Positions 44,429 through 53,728 of a DNA stretch of 64,000 bases are shown here, one piece after another. The stretch lies in contig JAEWQP010000022.1 in the NCBI GenBank assembly GCA_023399155.1, positions 602,190 through 666,189 of the forward strand, written 5' to 3'. The translations under genes were made by a program, and so were the position numbers. The stretch is from Verrucomicrobiota bacterium (GTDB lineage: Bacteria; Verrucomicrobiota; Verrucomicrobiia; Opitutales; Opitutaceae). Within the stretch, counting starts at the first letter, position 1, and every line of letters starts with the position of its first letter. Below the pieces are notes generated by a model. The model did no database searches, was not told the DNA's origin, and worked only from the letters and a program-made list of their open reading frames with translations.

Positions 44429-45379
44429 ATGGCCAGCGAGATGGATGACACGATTTGCCACTGGATGCGCCCCGCAGCGCGTCTGCGCGTTCATGGCGAG
44501 GATGCGGCGGCCTTCCTGCAGGGGCAGTTTTCGAACGATTTGTGCCGACGCGATGAGCATCCGGCCACCTATGGCTTGTGGCTCAATCACAAGGGCCGCG
44601 TGTTGGCAGACAGCCACGTCCTGCAGCGGGGGCCATCGCTGTTTGAGATCGTCAGTCTCACCTCGCCCGCCGCGCTGATCCGCGAGCGGCTCGAGGCCTA
44701 CATCGTCGCCGACGACGTGGTGGTGGAGGATCGCACGGAAGGCTTTGCCGCCGTGGTGCTGGCGGGGCCGGGAGCGACGACGTTAGTCCACAAGCTCGGC
44801 GCCGAGGGCGCGGGGGCGCACCGGTTCGTTGACCTCGGCGATGCTGTCGTCCTCCCCGCGCGGGGCGGGAGCCACACGCTCGTGTGTTCGTCGTCCGAGA
44901 CAACGCGCTGGGGCGGGGCCCTGCGAGATGCAGGCGTGCGTGAGGTCGGCTCCTCCGAACTGGCGTGGCACCGCGTGGCTGCGGGCGTGCCCAGTGTGCC
45001 GGATGAACTCGGCCCCGAGGATCTGCCGATGGAGGGCGGACTCGAGCACGACGCGATTTCCTTCACCAAGGGCTGCTACCTGGGTCAGGAGGTGATGGCG
45101 CGCCTCCACAACCTGGGCCAGGTGCGCCGCCAGCTCTTCGTGGTGCGCCTCGACCCGACAGGAGTGCTGGCGCCGAAGGGCGCGGCCCTGCACGTCGGCG
45201 GTCAGAAAGTCGGCGAACTCCGTGTCGCCTGCCCGTCACCGCGTCCCGGTGTCTATCCGGCGCTCGGACTGGCGATGCTTCAGGTGCAGGCGACCCGCCC
45301 GGGAATGGCGCTCGCCCTCGAGCCGCATGGCGTCGCTCAGGTGATCGTCGAGCGTCTCGCGGAGGGTTCGACGGCGTGA
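44429..45379 (+). CDS. ygfZ: Folate-binding YgfZ/GcvT-like protein
   Basis: 316 residues of the family that, with tetrahydrofolate, supports Fe-S cluster assembly or repair. The family-specific KGCYLGQEVMARLHNLGQ motif (K-G-C-Y-x-G-Q-E) is intact. The N-terminal GcvT-like part (LRVHGEDAAAFLQGQFSNDL) is typical. ATG 44429 was chosen; the frame is open up to 44351 but the extra residues lack similarity. It overlaps the following small gene by 4 bases. Confidence 0.9.
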   Translation: MASEMDDTICHWMRPAARLRVHGEDAAAFLQGQFSNDLCRRDEHPATYGLWLNHKGRVLADSHVLQRGPSLFEIVSLTSPAALIRERLEAYIVADDVVVEDRTEGFAAVVLAGPGATTLVHKLGAEGAGAHRFVDLGDAVVLPARGGSHTLVCSSSETTRWGGALRDAGVREVGSSELAWHRVAAGVPSVPDELGPEDLPMEGGLEHDAISFTKGCYLGQEVMARLHNLGQVRRQLFVVRLDPTGVLAPKGAALHVGGQKVGELRVACPSPRPGVYPALGLAMLQVQATRPGMALALEPHGVAQVIVERLAEGSTA

Positions 45380-45618
45380 ACGTTGTGGGACCCGACGACG
45401 AACGCGCGCTGGCGATGCTGCAGCAGGCCTTCGCCAATCTTGGCGCCGCTCCTGAGGCCGCGTCCATCATGGCGGCTCAGCTGCTCAAGCGCGCGCGACA
45501 ACTCGCGGCGGAACGTGGTGCCAGCGAAGCCGAGGTCTTGGCAGAATTGCTGAACAAAGTGATCTCGGGCCGCCGCGGCGACTACACCGGCGACACGGAT
45601 CGGCCGCCGTCCGCGTGA
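45376..45618 (+). CDS. Small conserved-looking hypothetical protein
   Basis: 80 residues, GTG start inside the ygfZ stop (4-base overlap), so it is translationally coupled to ygfZ. It is mostly helical, Ala/Leu/Glu-rich (ALAMLQQAFANLG, MAAQLLKRARQLAAERG), with a polar C-terminus. Family unknown. Confidence 0.6.
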   Translation: MNVVGPDDERALAMLQQAFANLGAAPEAASIMAAQLLKRARQLAAERGASEAEVLAELLNKVISGRRGDYTGDTDRPPSA

Positions 45619-45683
45619 GTGTGCGGGCGGCCTTGCGCCCGGCGGATTTGCGGCTTCCCTTGGCTGCAGCGTGAACCAAGCTC

Positions 45684-46859
45684 ATGAATCCCATGGACTT
45701 GAACTCAAAGGCGGTGGAGCTGTTTCGCAGCGCATTCGGCGATGAGCCGGCGGTCCTGGCGCGCGCGCCGGGTCGGATTGAGTTCATTGGCAATCACACC
45801 GACTACAACGCCGGGACGGTCCTTGGGGCCGCGATCGACCGCGGCATCGTCGTGGCGGCGCGGTTGCGCCGGGACGGCGTGTTTTCGTTTGTGAGCGACA
45901 ACGGTGCCACCCCCACAGCCGTTCAGGGGCGTCCGCTCGTGCGCCAGGAAGGCGAGGGCGCGTGGGTGAATTATCCTCTCGGGGTGATCGTCGCGCTCGA
46001 GGCCCGTGGCATGGCGGCGCTGCCCGGCCTTGAGATGGCGGTCGTCTCGGATCTTCCGCCTGGAGCCGGGCTCAGCAGCAGCGCCGCCTTCGAGCTGTCG
46101 ACCGCGCTCGCGCTCTGCGAACTCCAGGGATTCGTCCTTTCGCGCGAGGAAATCGTGAAGGCCGGGCGCGAAGCGGAGAACGAGTTCGTCGGCGTGCCCT
46201 GCGGGATTCTCGACCAGGGCGTCTCGGGCTTCGGCCGGCGGGACTGCCTGGTGCACATCGACTGCCGTGGCCCCGTCTTTTCCCTCGTGCCCATTCCGGC
46301 CGGGGTGCGTTTTTGGATTTTCAATACACACAAGAAACACGCCCTGGTCGACTCGCTCTACGCGACGCGGCACAAGGAGTGCATGGAGGCCGCGCGGCTG
46401 CTGCGTGCGGCAAAACCGGCGGCCCGCTGGCTGGCCGATTTCACGCCGGCGGAGTTCAACGCGGCCGCGGATTCGCTGCCGCCCGAGGCCGCGAAGCGCG
46501 CGCGTCACGTGATCGAGGAGATCGCACGTGTGGAAAACATGGGTACGGTGTTGAGGGCCGGGCAGCTCGCCGAGGCCGGGCGGTTGCTGTTCGCCTCACA
46601 CGAGAGTTCCCGCACGCTTTTTGAGAACAGCACCCCGGAGCTCGATTTCCTTGTCGATACGTTGAAGGACGTCCCGGGTGTCTACGGCGCGCGCCTCACC
46701 GGTGGCGGTTTCGGCGGCGCCGTGATGGCGATGACGGATGAGGTATTCGACCAGGCGGCGGCCGATCGCGTGGGCGCGGCCTATGCGGCCCGATTCGAGG
46801 ACCAGCCGGACGTGCTCACGTGCGCCACGGCGGACGGTGCGGCGGTGATCCGGGATTAG
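45684..46859 (+). CDS. galK: Galactokinase
   Basis: 391-residue GHMP-superfamily sugar kinase that phosphorylates galactose at C1 in the Leloir pathway. The signature is APGRIEFIGNHTDYNAG, the ATP loop LPPGAGLSSSAAFELS, the catalytic Asp in CGILDQGVSGFG and the C-terminal GARLTGGGFGGAV. In the first motif Asn stands where most galactokinases have Glu (GEHTDYN). No other gal gene is near. A related GHMP sugar kinase remains possible. Confidence 0.88.
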   Translation: MNPMDLNSKAVELFRSAFGDEPAVLARAPGRIEFIGNHTDYNAGTVLGAAIDRGIVVAARLRRDGVFSFVSDNGATPTAVQGRPLVRQEGEGAWVNYPLGVIVALEARGMAALPGLEMAVVSDLPPGAGLSSSAAFELSTALALCELQGFVLSREEIVKAGREAENEFVGVPCGILDQGVSGFGRRDCLVHIDCRGPVFSLVPIPAGVRFWIFNTHKKHALVDSLYATRHKECMEAARLLRAAKPAARWLADFTPAEFNAAADSLPPEAAKRARHVIEEIARVENMGTVLRAGQLAEAGRLLFASHESSRTLFENSTPELDFLVDTLKDVPGVYGARLTGGGFGGAVMAMTDEVFDQAAADRVGAAYAARFEDQPDVLTCATADGAAVIRD

Positions 46860-46910
46860 GTGCGCCTTGATGGTTTGCCCGACCGGGCACTCCGCTCGGG
46901 CCGTTCGGCC

Positions 46911-46931
46911 CCCGGTGCGAACGGCACCGGG
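46911..46931 (+). terminator. Possible hairpin after galK
   Basis: Perfect stem CCCGGTGC/GCACCGGG with a 5-base loop, 52 bases after the galK stop, but without a T-run. Confidence 0.35.
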
Positions 46932-47028
46932 AAGCACGTTCGATCGGGGGGGCCCCTCGGGCGGCGCGCCCGGCGTCGACGACGAAAGGCGGACCTTCAG
47001 CTCACGGCACACCAGGCGATCCGAGACA

Positions 47029-47171
47029 TGATTCGGGTAGGGCGAGCCCTCTGGGCGAGCCACAGATCACCGAGGGCTCCCGGCCTGTCTCGAGCCCGGC
47101 CAGCCTGCCCGCCGAAGCATTGGCGGAGGTGGGAGGCTTCGCCCGGCCCGAAGACGATTTTCGGATAGCCT
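47029..47171. repeat. Palindromic-repeat relative between galK and the prepilin peptidase gene
   Basis: Starts CGGGTAGGGCGAGCCCTCTG and continues with inverted words (GAGGGCTCCCGG; CCGGGCGAAGCC on the other strand). A diverged relative of the GGTAGGGCGAGG inner module. The galK-peptidase gap has no gene. Confidence 0.5.
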
Positions 47172-48137
47172 CTAGTCGAACGTATAGAGCAGGTCGTGGA
47201 AGCCGCTGAAGTACGTGTCGACGAGCGGGTGCAGCCAGAGGAAGTAAAGGAGCGCACCGGCTGCGAGCATTGGACCGAAGGGCGTTTCGCGACCGAAGCC
47301 GACGGCCGACTCGGGCTCGCTGGTCTCGCCCTCGGCGGCCGCGGCCCCGGGCGTGGCGTTCTCATCCGCCGGCGTGCCAGCGGTCGCCGTCGCGCCCCGG
47401 CCCGAGAGCTTCTCGAAGAGGAGTATCGCGGCGAACGCCATCGTGCCCAGCACCGCGCCCCCGAACACCGCGAAGACGCCGCCCTGCCAGCCCGTGAATG
47501 CGCCGATTGCGCCGAGGAACTTCACGTCGCCAAAGCCCATCGCCTCCTTGCGCAGCACCACCTCGGCCAGCTCCGCGATCCAGAGCACCAGGGCCGATCC
47601 GACGAAGATCCCGATCACCGCCTCGATCACGCCGCGCATGGCGTCGATGGCCCAGAACCCCGTCACCGCCTGGTCGTGCAGCGACGGCACGAGCGCGGAG
47701 AGCACCACGCCGACCACCGCCCCGCCGATGGCGAAGCGGTCGGGGATGATCATGTGGTCGAAGTCGATGAACGTGGCGCAAAGCAGGATGGAAACGAACA
47801 CCATGCCCACGACAGCCTTGGCCGGCGGGTACTGCATCCAGCAGGCCAGGAAGAGCAGCGCCGTCAGCAGCTCGACCGCGGGGTAGCGGATGCTGAAGGA
47901 GCGGCCGCAGCAGCGGGCCCGGCCGCGCAGGAGGATCCAGCTGAGGATCGGGATGTTGTCGTGCCAGGCGATCGGCCGGCCGCAGGCGCAGTGTGATCCG
48001 GGCACGACCACGGAGCGCTCCGCGGGTATCCGGTAGATGCATACGTTGAGGAAGCTGCCGATGCACGCCCCCAGGACGAACACCAGCACGGGGAAGAACC
48101 AGGGTGCGGTCGCGTTGACCTCGTTGATGAGTTCCAT
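47172..48137 (-). CDS. Prepilin peptidase (A24A family)
   Basis: 321-residue membrane aspartic peptidase that cleaves and N-methylates type IV prepilins or type II secretion pseudopilins. N-terminal cytoplasmic domain CACGRPIAWHDNIP and CCGRSFSIRYPAVELLT with its Cys pairs; catalytic Asp residues in CATFIDFDHMIIPD and MGFGDVKFLG. An insertion of about 45 Ala/Thr/Glu-rich residues lies between the last helices. It follows aroE after 13 bases. Confidence 0.93.
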   Translation of the reverse strand: MELINEVNATAPWFFPVLVFVLGACIGSFLNVCIYRIPAERSVVVPGSHCACGRPIAWHDNIPILSWILLRGRARCCGRSFSIRYPAVELLTALLFLACWMQYPPAKAVVGMVFVSILLCATFIDFDHMIIPDRFAIGGAVVGVVLSALVPSLHDQAVTGFWAIDAMRGVIEAVIGIFVGSALVLWIAELAEVVLRKEAMGFGDVKFLGAIGAFTGWQGGVFAVFGGAVLGTMAFAAILLFEKLSGRGATATAGTPADENATPGAAAAEGETSEPESAVGFGRETPFGPMLAAGALLYFLWLHPLVDTYFSGFHDLLYTFD

Positions 48138-48150
48138 GGTCGGGCGGATA

Positions 48151-49089
48151 TCAGGCGCGGGCCTGGCGGGCGATGGCGTCGCGGCAGGCGCGGAGCATCA
48201 CATCGGTGGATACCGTCTGTTCCGTCCAGATCTCGAGGGCCCGCGCCCCCTGGTGCACGAGCATCGTAAGGCCGTTGGCGGCACGCAGGCCGCGGTCGAT
48301 GGCGGCCTGGATCAACGGGGTGATCGGCGGGTTGTAGATCATGTCGAAGACGCACGGACGTCCGGGGATCATCTCCAGATCGATCGGTGGCGGCTGGCCC
48401 GGCTTGAGCCCGGACGCGGTGGCGTTGATCACGATCGCGTCGGGCGGAATGTGTGCCGGCGGTTGGGTGAGGGGAAAGGTCTCCAGCGGGATGCCGAGCC
48501 GCCGGGCGGTCGGCCCGAGTTGCTCGGCGAGGGCGCGGAGCGCGTCGGGCGAGCGGTTGCCGATCCAGAGGCTCGCGCATTCGCCGTGCAGACAGGCGGT
48601 GGCCGCGGCCCGGGAGGCCCCGCCCGCGCCCAGCAGTACCACGGCGGAACCTGCGACCGTGCGATCAAGGCTCTCAATGATCCCCGCGAGCACGCCGTGC
48701 CCGTCGGTATTGAAGCCCTCGTAGCGGTCGCCGTCGGGCATCAGGCGCAGCGTGTTCACTGCTTCCGCGTCGGCCGCGGCGGAATCGATGCGGTGCACGA
48801 GGTCGACGGCCATGATCTTGTGCGGGATCGTGAGGTTCAGGCCGAGGAAACCCCTGGCCGCGAACAACGGCAGCGCGGTCGCAAGGTCCGCGGGATCGAT
48901 GTCGAATCGATGGTAGCGCCAGCGCGCGAAGCGGGCGTCGCGAGTCGCGAGATCCGCGAGCGCGGCGTTGTGCATCGCCGGGCTCAGCGAGTGCGCGACA
49001 GGATGGCCGAGCACGGCGAGCGATGTGCCTTCGGCGGACCAGTGCTCGAGATCGGCCAGCGTGTGGGTGGTGGCGTTCGGGTCGGTCAT
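48151..49089 (-). CDS. aroE: Shikimate dehydrogenase
   Basis: 312-residue enzyme reducing 3-dehydroshikimate with NADPH. Substrate motif AHSLSPAMHNAAL, catalytic Lys in NLTIPHKIMAVD, Asp in NTDGHGVLAG and dinucleotide loop LLGAGGASRAA are all present. A frame continues upstream to 49290, antisense to the neighbour; ATG 49089 gives a normal N-terminus, with about 20 extra residues before the core. Near the other shikimate gene aroG. Confidence 0.94.
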   Translation of the reverse strand: MTDPNATTHTLADLEHWSAEGTSLAVLGHPVAHSLSPAMHNAALADLATRDARFARWRYHRFDIDPADLATALPLFAARGFLGLNLTIPHKIMAVDLVHRIDSAAADAEAVNTLRLMPDGDRYEGFNTDGHGVLAGIIESLDRTVAGSAVVLLGAGGASRAAATACLHGECASLWIGNRSPDALRALAEQLGPTARRLGIPLETFPLTQPPAHIPPDAIVINATASGLKPGQPPPIDLEMIPGRPCVFDMIYNPPITPLIQAAIDRGLRAANGLTMLVHQGARALEIWTEQTVSTDVMLRACRDAIARQARA

Positions 49090-49135
49090 CAAACCCGGCC
49101 ATCTAGGCGGAAGGCCCCGCGTGAGGCGACGCCAA

Positions 49136-50149
49136 TCAGGGCAACATGTTTTGCCGGTAGGTGGCCTCGAACTCGGCGTCGAACAGCGCGAACTGTCGCG
49201 CCAGATCCACTTCGCCGGCGCTGCCGAGATGGGCGGCGAGGTTGCGGCAACAGCGTGCGAGCGTCTCGCGGATCGTGCTGGGCGCCACATCGGCGTCGTC
49301 GCGCGGCACGTCGAGGCTGGCCAGCCAGGTCAGCATGTCCTCGCGCGAGCTGACCATGCCATTGCGGAAGGGATCGATGTAGAGCGCGCGGTCTTCCGTG
49401 AAGCAGCCGACGACAAAATGTCCGGGGAGGGCGACGGGCTCGAGCGTGAGACCGCAGCGCTCGGCGATGAGCAGGTAGACGATCGAGAGGGTGAGCGGCA
49501 GTCCGGTGCGCCGCTCAAGGACGCAGTGGATCAGGCTGTTCTGAGGATCCTCATAGTGCGCGCTGTTGCCCCGGAAGCCCATCTCGTGAAAGAGCACGCG
49601 GTTGATCACGCTGCATTTCTGCCACGCGTTGAGGGGTTCCACCATCAACTCGCGACACCGGGCGGCGATCGCGTCGAGCGCGCAGCACACCCGCGAAGGA
49701 CTGACCTGCGGGTTCGCCACGCGTGCGATGAGGATGGCGCCGGACTCGAGCTCGTAATTGAGCGAGCGGATGAAGTGCAGAAACTCGCCCGTCGGATCGC
49801 TCCACCGCAGCTCGCCCAGGTACCACTGGGCATGGCTCGCCGCGATCCGGTTCTGCCCGCGCGCCACCTCGCGCAGCAGCGCCCGCGCGGGTTCGCCCAA
49901 CGCCTCGAAATGCATCAGCAGCGAGCGCCGTACAGCCGGGCTCGGGTCGTCCAGCAGCGAGCTGAGCGCCTGCAAATGGGAGCGGCTGGGAGCGGATTCC
50001 TGCACAGCGGGAAGGGAAGCTCGCTCGTGCTTCGGGGCAACCCGCAAAACCCCGGCACGGGCGGGGATTATCGCGGCTTCAACCGAAGCCTGAACGCTTG
50101 CAGTTCGGTTTCTCGCCTTCGGGCGCGTTGGCGGCGGTTTCCGCGGCAA
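49136..50149 (-). CDS. SirB1-like transglutaminase-domain protein
   Basis: 337 residues. A basic N-terminal 50 residues are followed by helical repeat-like sequence and a SirB1/transglutaminase-like core: NSLIHCVLERRTGLPLTLSI, then LPGHFVVGCFTEDRALYIDPF with the His and Asp of the triad; the Cys of true transglutaminases is not obvious at its usual place. Members often lie next to translation or nucleotide genes. Function is not established. It heads the minus-strand group SirB1-aroE-peptidase. Confidence 0.78.
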   Translation of the reverse strand: MPRKPPPTRPKARNRTASVQASVEAAIIPARAGVLRVAPKHERASLPAVQESAPSRSHLQALSSLLDDPSPAVRRSLLMHFEALGEPARALLREVARGQNRIAASHAQWYLGELRWSDPTGEFLHFIRSLNYELESGAILIARVANPQVSPSRVCCALDAIAARCRELMVEPLNAWQKCSVINRVLFHEMGFRGNSAHYEDPQNSLIHCVLERRTGLPLTLSIVYLLIAERCGLTLEPVALPGHFVVGCFTEDRALYIDPFRNGMVSSREDMLTWLASLDVPRDDADVAPSTIRETLARCCRNLAAHLGSAGEVDLARQFALFDAEFEATYRQNMLP

Positions 50150-50212
50150 CCGTTTGGCTGACTCGACCCAGGTGTCGTCGGTGCGAGCGCCCCGAAGCGT
50201 TCTCGCCCGAAG

Positions 50213-50911
50213 TCACGCACGCGCGCCGAACAGCGCGGTGCCGACGCGCACCTGCGTGCTGCCGGCGAGAATCGCCGCGCGCAGATCGCCACTCATGCCC
50301 ATCGACAACTCGGGTAGAGGCACGTGAAAACGCTCGGCCAACATATCGCGACACCTCCGCAATGCCTCGAAGGTGCGCGGAGCCGTATCCGGCGACGGGT
50401 CGAGCGGCGCGATTGTCATCAGCCCCTCGACGCGCAGGTGCGCACAACGCAGCGCATGCTCGAGCACGGACGGCGCCTCCTCGAGCGTGCAGCCGGATTT
50501 TGCCGGATCCCGGCCGGCGTTGACCTGGAGCAACACGGCGAGAGTGCGGTGGGTCTCGGCCGCCGCGCGATCGAGCAGGTCGAGCAGTCGCGGTGAATCA
50601 ACACTTTGGATGCGGTCGAACACGGCCGCGGCCAGCTTGGCCTTGTTGGATTGCAGGTGCCCGATGAGTTCCCAGCGGAGGCCGGGGGCACTGACCGCCG
50701 CTTTTTTGTCGCGCGCTTCCTGGACGCGATTCTCCCCCACCGCCGGAAGCCCCGCCCGGGCCACAAATGCGGCGGCCTCGGGCGGATGATTCTTGGTCAC
50801 GGGCAGAAGCGACACGGTTTCCGGAGCGCGTCCCGCCTCGCGGCACGCGTCGGCGATCGTGGCCCGCACCTGGGCAAGATTCTCGAGGAACGCTGGGAAC
50901 GTAAGGGACAT
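50213..50911 (-). CDS. YggS-family pyridoxal phosphate homeostasis protein
   Basis: 232-residue single-domain TIM-barrel PLP protein. The PLP lysine is Lys40 in LLPVTKNHPPEA; GENRVQEARDKK, ELIGHLQSNKAK, and the phosphate-binding GMSGDLRAAILAGSTQVRVG are all typical. It controls vitamin B6 pools and amino acid balance. It is divergent from the LysR gene with 70 bases between. Confidence 0.93.
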   Translation of the reverse strand: MSLTFPAFLENLAQVRATIADACREAGRAPETVSLLPVTKNHPPEAAAFVARAGLPAVGENRVQEARDKKAAVSAPGLRWELIGHLQSNKAKLAAAVFDRIQSVDSPRLLDLLDRAAAETHRTLAVLLQVNAGRDPAKSGCTLEEAPSVLEHALRCAHLRVEGLMTIAPLDPSPDTAPRTFEALRRCRDMLAERFHVPLPELSMGMSGDLRAAILAGSTQVRVGTALFGARA

Positions 50912-50981
50912 TAATCGCGGCCGTTATCTATCTTCGTTGCAATTAGTTTTGATTATGTCAGAACAGTGAGGCGAGCGGCTT
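50912..50981. promoter_or_regulatory. Divergent promoter region of yggS and the LysR gene
   Basis: A short A/T-richer gap (GCAATTAGTTTTGATTATG) between two divergent starts. LysR proteins usually bind such gaps; no exact operator could be defined. Confidence 0.35.
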
Positions 50982-51884
50982 ATGCAAATCGACAATTTCA
51001 AGGTGTTTGCCGACTTGGTGGAGACGAGAAGTTTCTCCAAGGCGGCCAAGCTCAACGCGATCACCCAATCGGCGGTCAGTCAGCAGGCGCGGGCCATGGA
51101 GCGCCACTTCAAGACGCTGCTCATCGACCGCAGCCAGAAGCAGTTCCAGCTCACGCGGGAGGGCCAGCGCGTGTATGAGGCGTCGAAGGAGATCCTGCAC
51201 GATTACGAGAAGCTCCTGAGCGAACTGCAGGAGTTGAAGAAGGTGATCAGCGGCACGATCCGGATATCGACGATCTACTCGATCGGCCTCCATGAGTTGC
51301 CGCCCTACATCAAGCGATTCCTCCAGGAGTATCCGGCGGTGAATGTCCGGGTGGAGTACCGCCGGTCCAATCTCGTCTACGAGGACATCCTGCACAACGC
51401 CGTGGACTTCGGCCTGGTCGCCTTCCCCAACAAGGTTCGCCAGATCGAAAGCATTCCCTTCCGGGAGGATCAGATGGTGCTCATCTGCCATCCGCAGCAC
51501 GCCCTCGCGAGCGAGACAGAGATCGAAGTGAAGGCACTCGCGGGACACAAATTCATCGGGTTCGATCCCGATATCCCCACCCGGAAGGCGATCGACTCGA
51601 TCTTCCGCGACCATCGTTTCGAGGTCGAACCGGTGATGGAATTTGACAACATCGAGACGGTGAAACGCGCAGTCGAGATCGACGCGGGCATTGCGATCGT
51701 GCCGAGCGCGACGGTGCAGCAGGAGGTGAAGCAGAAGTCGCTGGCGCTGGTGCCCTTCAAGGGACGCCACTTCACGCGTCCGCTCGCGATCCTGCACCGC
51801 AAGGGTCGGGTGCTCACGCCCGCCATGCGCAAGTTCATCGACACGCTGACCACTTCCGAGGCCGTGTTGCCGGTCGTCACCTGA
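50982..51884 (+). CDS. LysR-type transcriptional regulator
   Basis: 300 residues. N-terminal winged helix-turn-helix (FKVFADLVETRSFSKAAKLN, then AITQSAVSQQARAMERHF), then a periplasmic-binding-like co-inducer domain. The C-terminal GIAIVPSATVQQE segment is typical. It resembles the CysL/CbbR-like subgroup. The ligand cannot be told; the divergent yggS gene is a possible target. Confidence 0.93.
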   Translation: MQIDNFKVFADLVETRSFSKAAKLNAITQSAVSQQARAMERHFKTLLIDRSQKQFQLTREGQRVYEASKEILHDYEKLLSELQELKKVISGTIRISTIYSIGLHELPPYIKRFLQEYPAVNVRVEYRRSNLVYEDILHNAVDFGLVAFPNKVRQIESIPFREDQMVLICHPQHALASETEIEVKALAGHKFIGFDPDIPTRKAIDSIFRDHRFEVEPVMEFDNIETVKRAVEIDAGIAIVPSATVQQEVKQKSLALVPFKGRHFTRPLAILHRKGRVLTPAMRKFIDTLTTSEAVLPVVT

Positions 51885-51988
51885 TGCGGCGCGGCCGGCA
51901 TGCCGGCACGCGAACGGGTTGACCTTGTCAGCGGGCTGGCGTTGATGGCTGGGCACCACGACGGAGATCGAACGATCCCGGCAATTCC

Positions 51989-53506
51989 ATGAGTCTGCTG
52001 ATCAGCATCGCCTACCTCACCGCTCTCACCGGTTTCGTCATCTTTGGGCTTCACCGGCTCGTCCTCCTGGGGCGGTTTGCGTGGCACCGGCGCGGGCAGC
52101 GCGCATTGGCCCGCGCCAGCTTTGACAAGGGCGTTCCGCGCGTCTGCGTGCAGTGTCCGGTCTTCAATGAGCCGCTGGTCGTGGAGGAGCTGCTGCACTC
52201 GGTCACCGCCGTGCGCTGGCCGCGCGAACGTCTTGAGATCCAGATCCTCGACGACTCCACCGACGAGACGACGGAGATCATCGCGAGCTGGTTGCGCAGG
52301 CATCCCGCTCAGGCGGCCCTGTGCCGGCATGTCCGCCGGAAGGACCGCCGTGGATACAAGGCCGGTGCGCTGGCCGCCGGCATCGCCCGCTCGGGGGCGG
52401 AATACTTCGCGGTGCTCGATGCCGACTTTCGTCCGAAACCGGACTTCCTCGAGCATCTGATGCCGCTCTTTGCCACGGCCGATGTCGCCGCCGTCCAGGC
52501 GCGCTGGGATTTCACCAACCGCAATCGCAGCCTGTTGACGCGCATCCAGGGGGTCTTCCTGGACGCCCATTTCCTGGTCGAACAAAACGCCCGCCATGCG
52601 GCCGGGCTTTTCTTCAACTTCAACGGCACGGCGGGGATCTGGCGGCGTGCCGCCATCGATCACGCGGGCGGATGGCACGCCGATACGGTCACCGAGGACC
52701 TCGACCTGTGCTACCGCGCGCAGATGAAGGGCTGGCGCATGGTCTACGATGTTGGCTATACCGTGCCGTCCGAACTGCCGGAAAGCATCGCGGCCTTCAA
52801 GTCGCAGCAGCGCCGCTGGACCCGCGGCGGCATCCAGGTCTTCCGCAAGCACTTCGGCACGGTGCTGCGCGGGCCGTTCCCGCTCCGCATCAAGATCGAG
52901 GCGGCATTCCACCTCGGCGTCGGATTCATCCACGTCTTCCTCGTGCTCTTCGCGCTGAGCGTCGTGCCCGCGCTGCTCTTGGTCGGCACGATGCCGACCG
53001 GCCCGATGGCGGTCCTGCATCCGCTGCTTCTCATCGCGGGCACCGGCGCGACGGTCGGTCTGTACCTGGCCAGTCAATACCTTCGTGAGCGCGATTTCGT
53101 GCACGCGTTCCTTGTCATCCTCGCTGCGCCCGTACTGATGGCCTTCGGCCTGGCGATGTGCGTGACCTGCTTTTTCGCCGTGATCGAGGGCCTGTTCGCG
53201 GACGGGGGCGAGTTCGTGCGCACACCGAAGGGTGGCAGCCGGCTGAGAACCCACCGCGTGCTGCGCGGATCGATCGCGCGGGCGGGCCTGTCGCTCGTCA
53301 CTGCGCTCGAGTTGACGCTGGGCGGCGTCCTGGCGGCGGCGGCGATTCACTTCTTCGGAGAGGACGACGCCGGATGGGTGACCTTCAACCTCGCCCTGCA
53401 GAGCGCCGGCTTCGGGGCGCTCGGCCTCAGCTCGCTCTACGATTTCGGCTGGCGCGCCTTTGTCGGCGGTTTCTCGTCGCTTCGCTCCGACGGCGTCGGT
53501 GGTTGA
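51989..53506 (+). CDS. Family 2 processive glycosyltransferase (cellulose synthase-like)
   Basis: 505-residue membrane enzyme. One N-terminal helix, a GT2 domain and four to five C-terminal helices. Catalytic motifs are in order: QILDDSTDETTE, AVLDADFRP, VTEDLDLCYRAQ and the acceptor-site QQRRWTRGG. This D-D-D-QxxRW set marks synthases of beta-linked polymers (glucomannan or cellulose-like) or related lipid glycosylases. There are no PilZ domain and no bcs partners, so the product is unknown. Confidence 0.88.
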   Translation: MSLLISIAYLTALTGFVIFGLHRLVLLGRFAWHRRGQRALARASFDKGVPRVCVQCPVFNEPLVVEELLHSVTAVRWPRERLEIQILDDSTDETTEIIASWLRRHPAQAALCRHVRRKDRRGYKAGALAAGIARSGAEYFAVLDADFRPKPDFLEHLMPLFATADVAAVQARWDFTNRNRSLLTRIQGVFLDAHFLVEQNARHAAGLFFNFNGTAGIWRRAAIDHAGGWHADTVTEDLDLCYRAQMKGWRMVYDVGYTVPSELPESIAAFKSQQRRWTRGGIQVFRKHFGTVLRGPFPLRIKIEAAFHLGVGFIHVFLVLFALSVVPALLLVGTMPTGPMAVLHPLLLIAGTGATVGLYLASQYLRERDFVHAFLVILAAPVLMAFGLAMCVTCFFAVIEGLFADGGEFVRTPKGGSRLRTHRVLRGSIARAGLSLVTALELTLGGVLAAAAIHFFGEDDAGWVTFNLALQSAGFGALGLSSLYDFGWRAFVGGFSSLRSDGVGG

Positions 53507-53631
53507 AGCCGCGGCGTGGCCCCCGGAACCGCGGACGAATCCGGCGTCGTGAGGCGTCGCCGATGGGCCGGTCTGTGGTGAGGCGAGCCCCGCGAAATTG
53601 CGTAGCTCACCGAGTGGGAGCCGAAAACGGG

Positions 53632-53728
53632 ATGGGGCCGGCGGTAACCCCTAACGCCGGCCCCATGTCTTTCTCGTTCTGTTTGACAGAACATCCATGT
53701 TTACCCCGAGACCCCGCTCGCGCGGAGT
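53632..53728. other. Multi-hairpin element, possible terminator between convergent genes
   Basis: A perfect 12-base stem (ATGGGGCCGGCG / CGCCGGCCCCAT, 53632-53666) with the loop GTAACCCCTAA, a hairpin GTTCTGT/ACAGAAC (53676-53692), then TTTACCCC and a third hairpin ACCCCGC/GCGGAGT. The layout repeats that at 44255-44326. The GT2 and NUDIX genes converge here. The rest of the gap 53507-53975 shows no gene. Confidence 0.6.
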
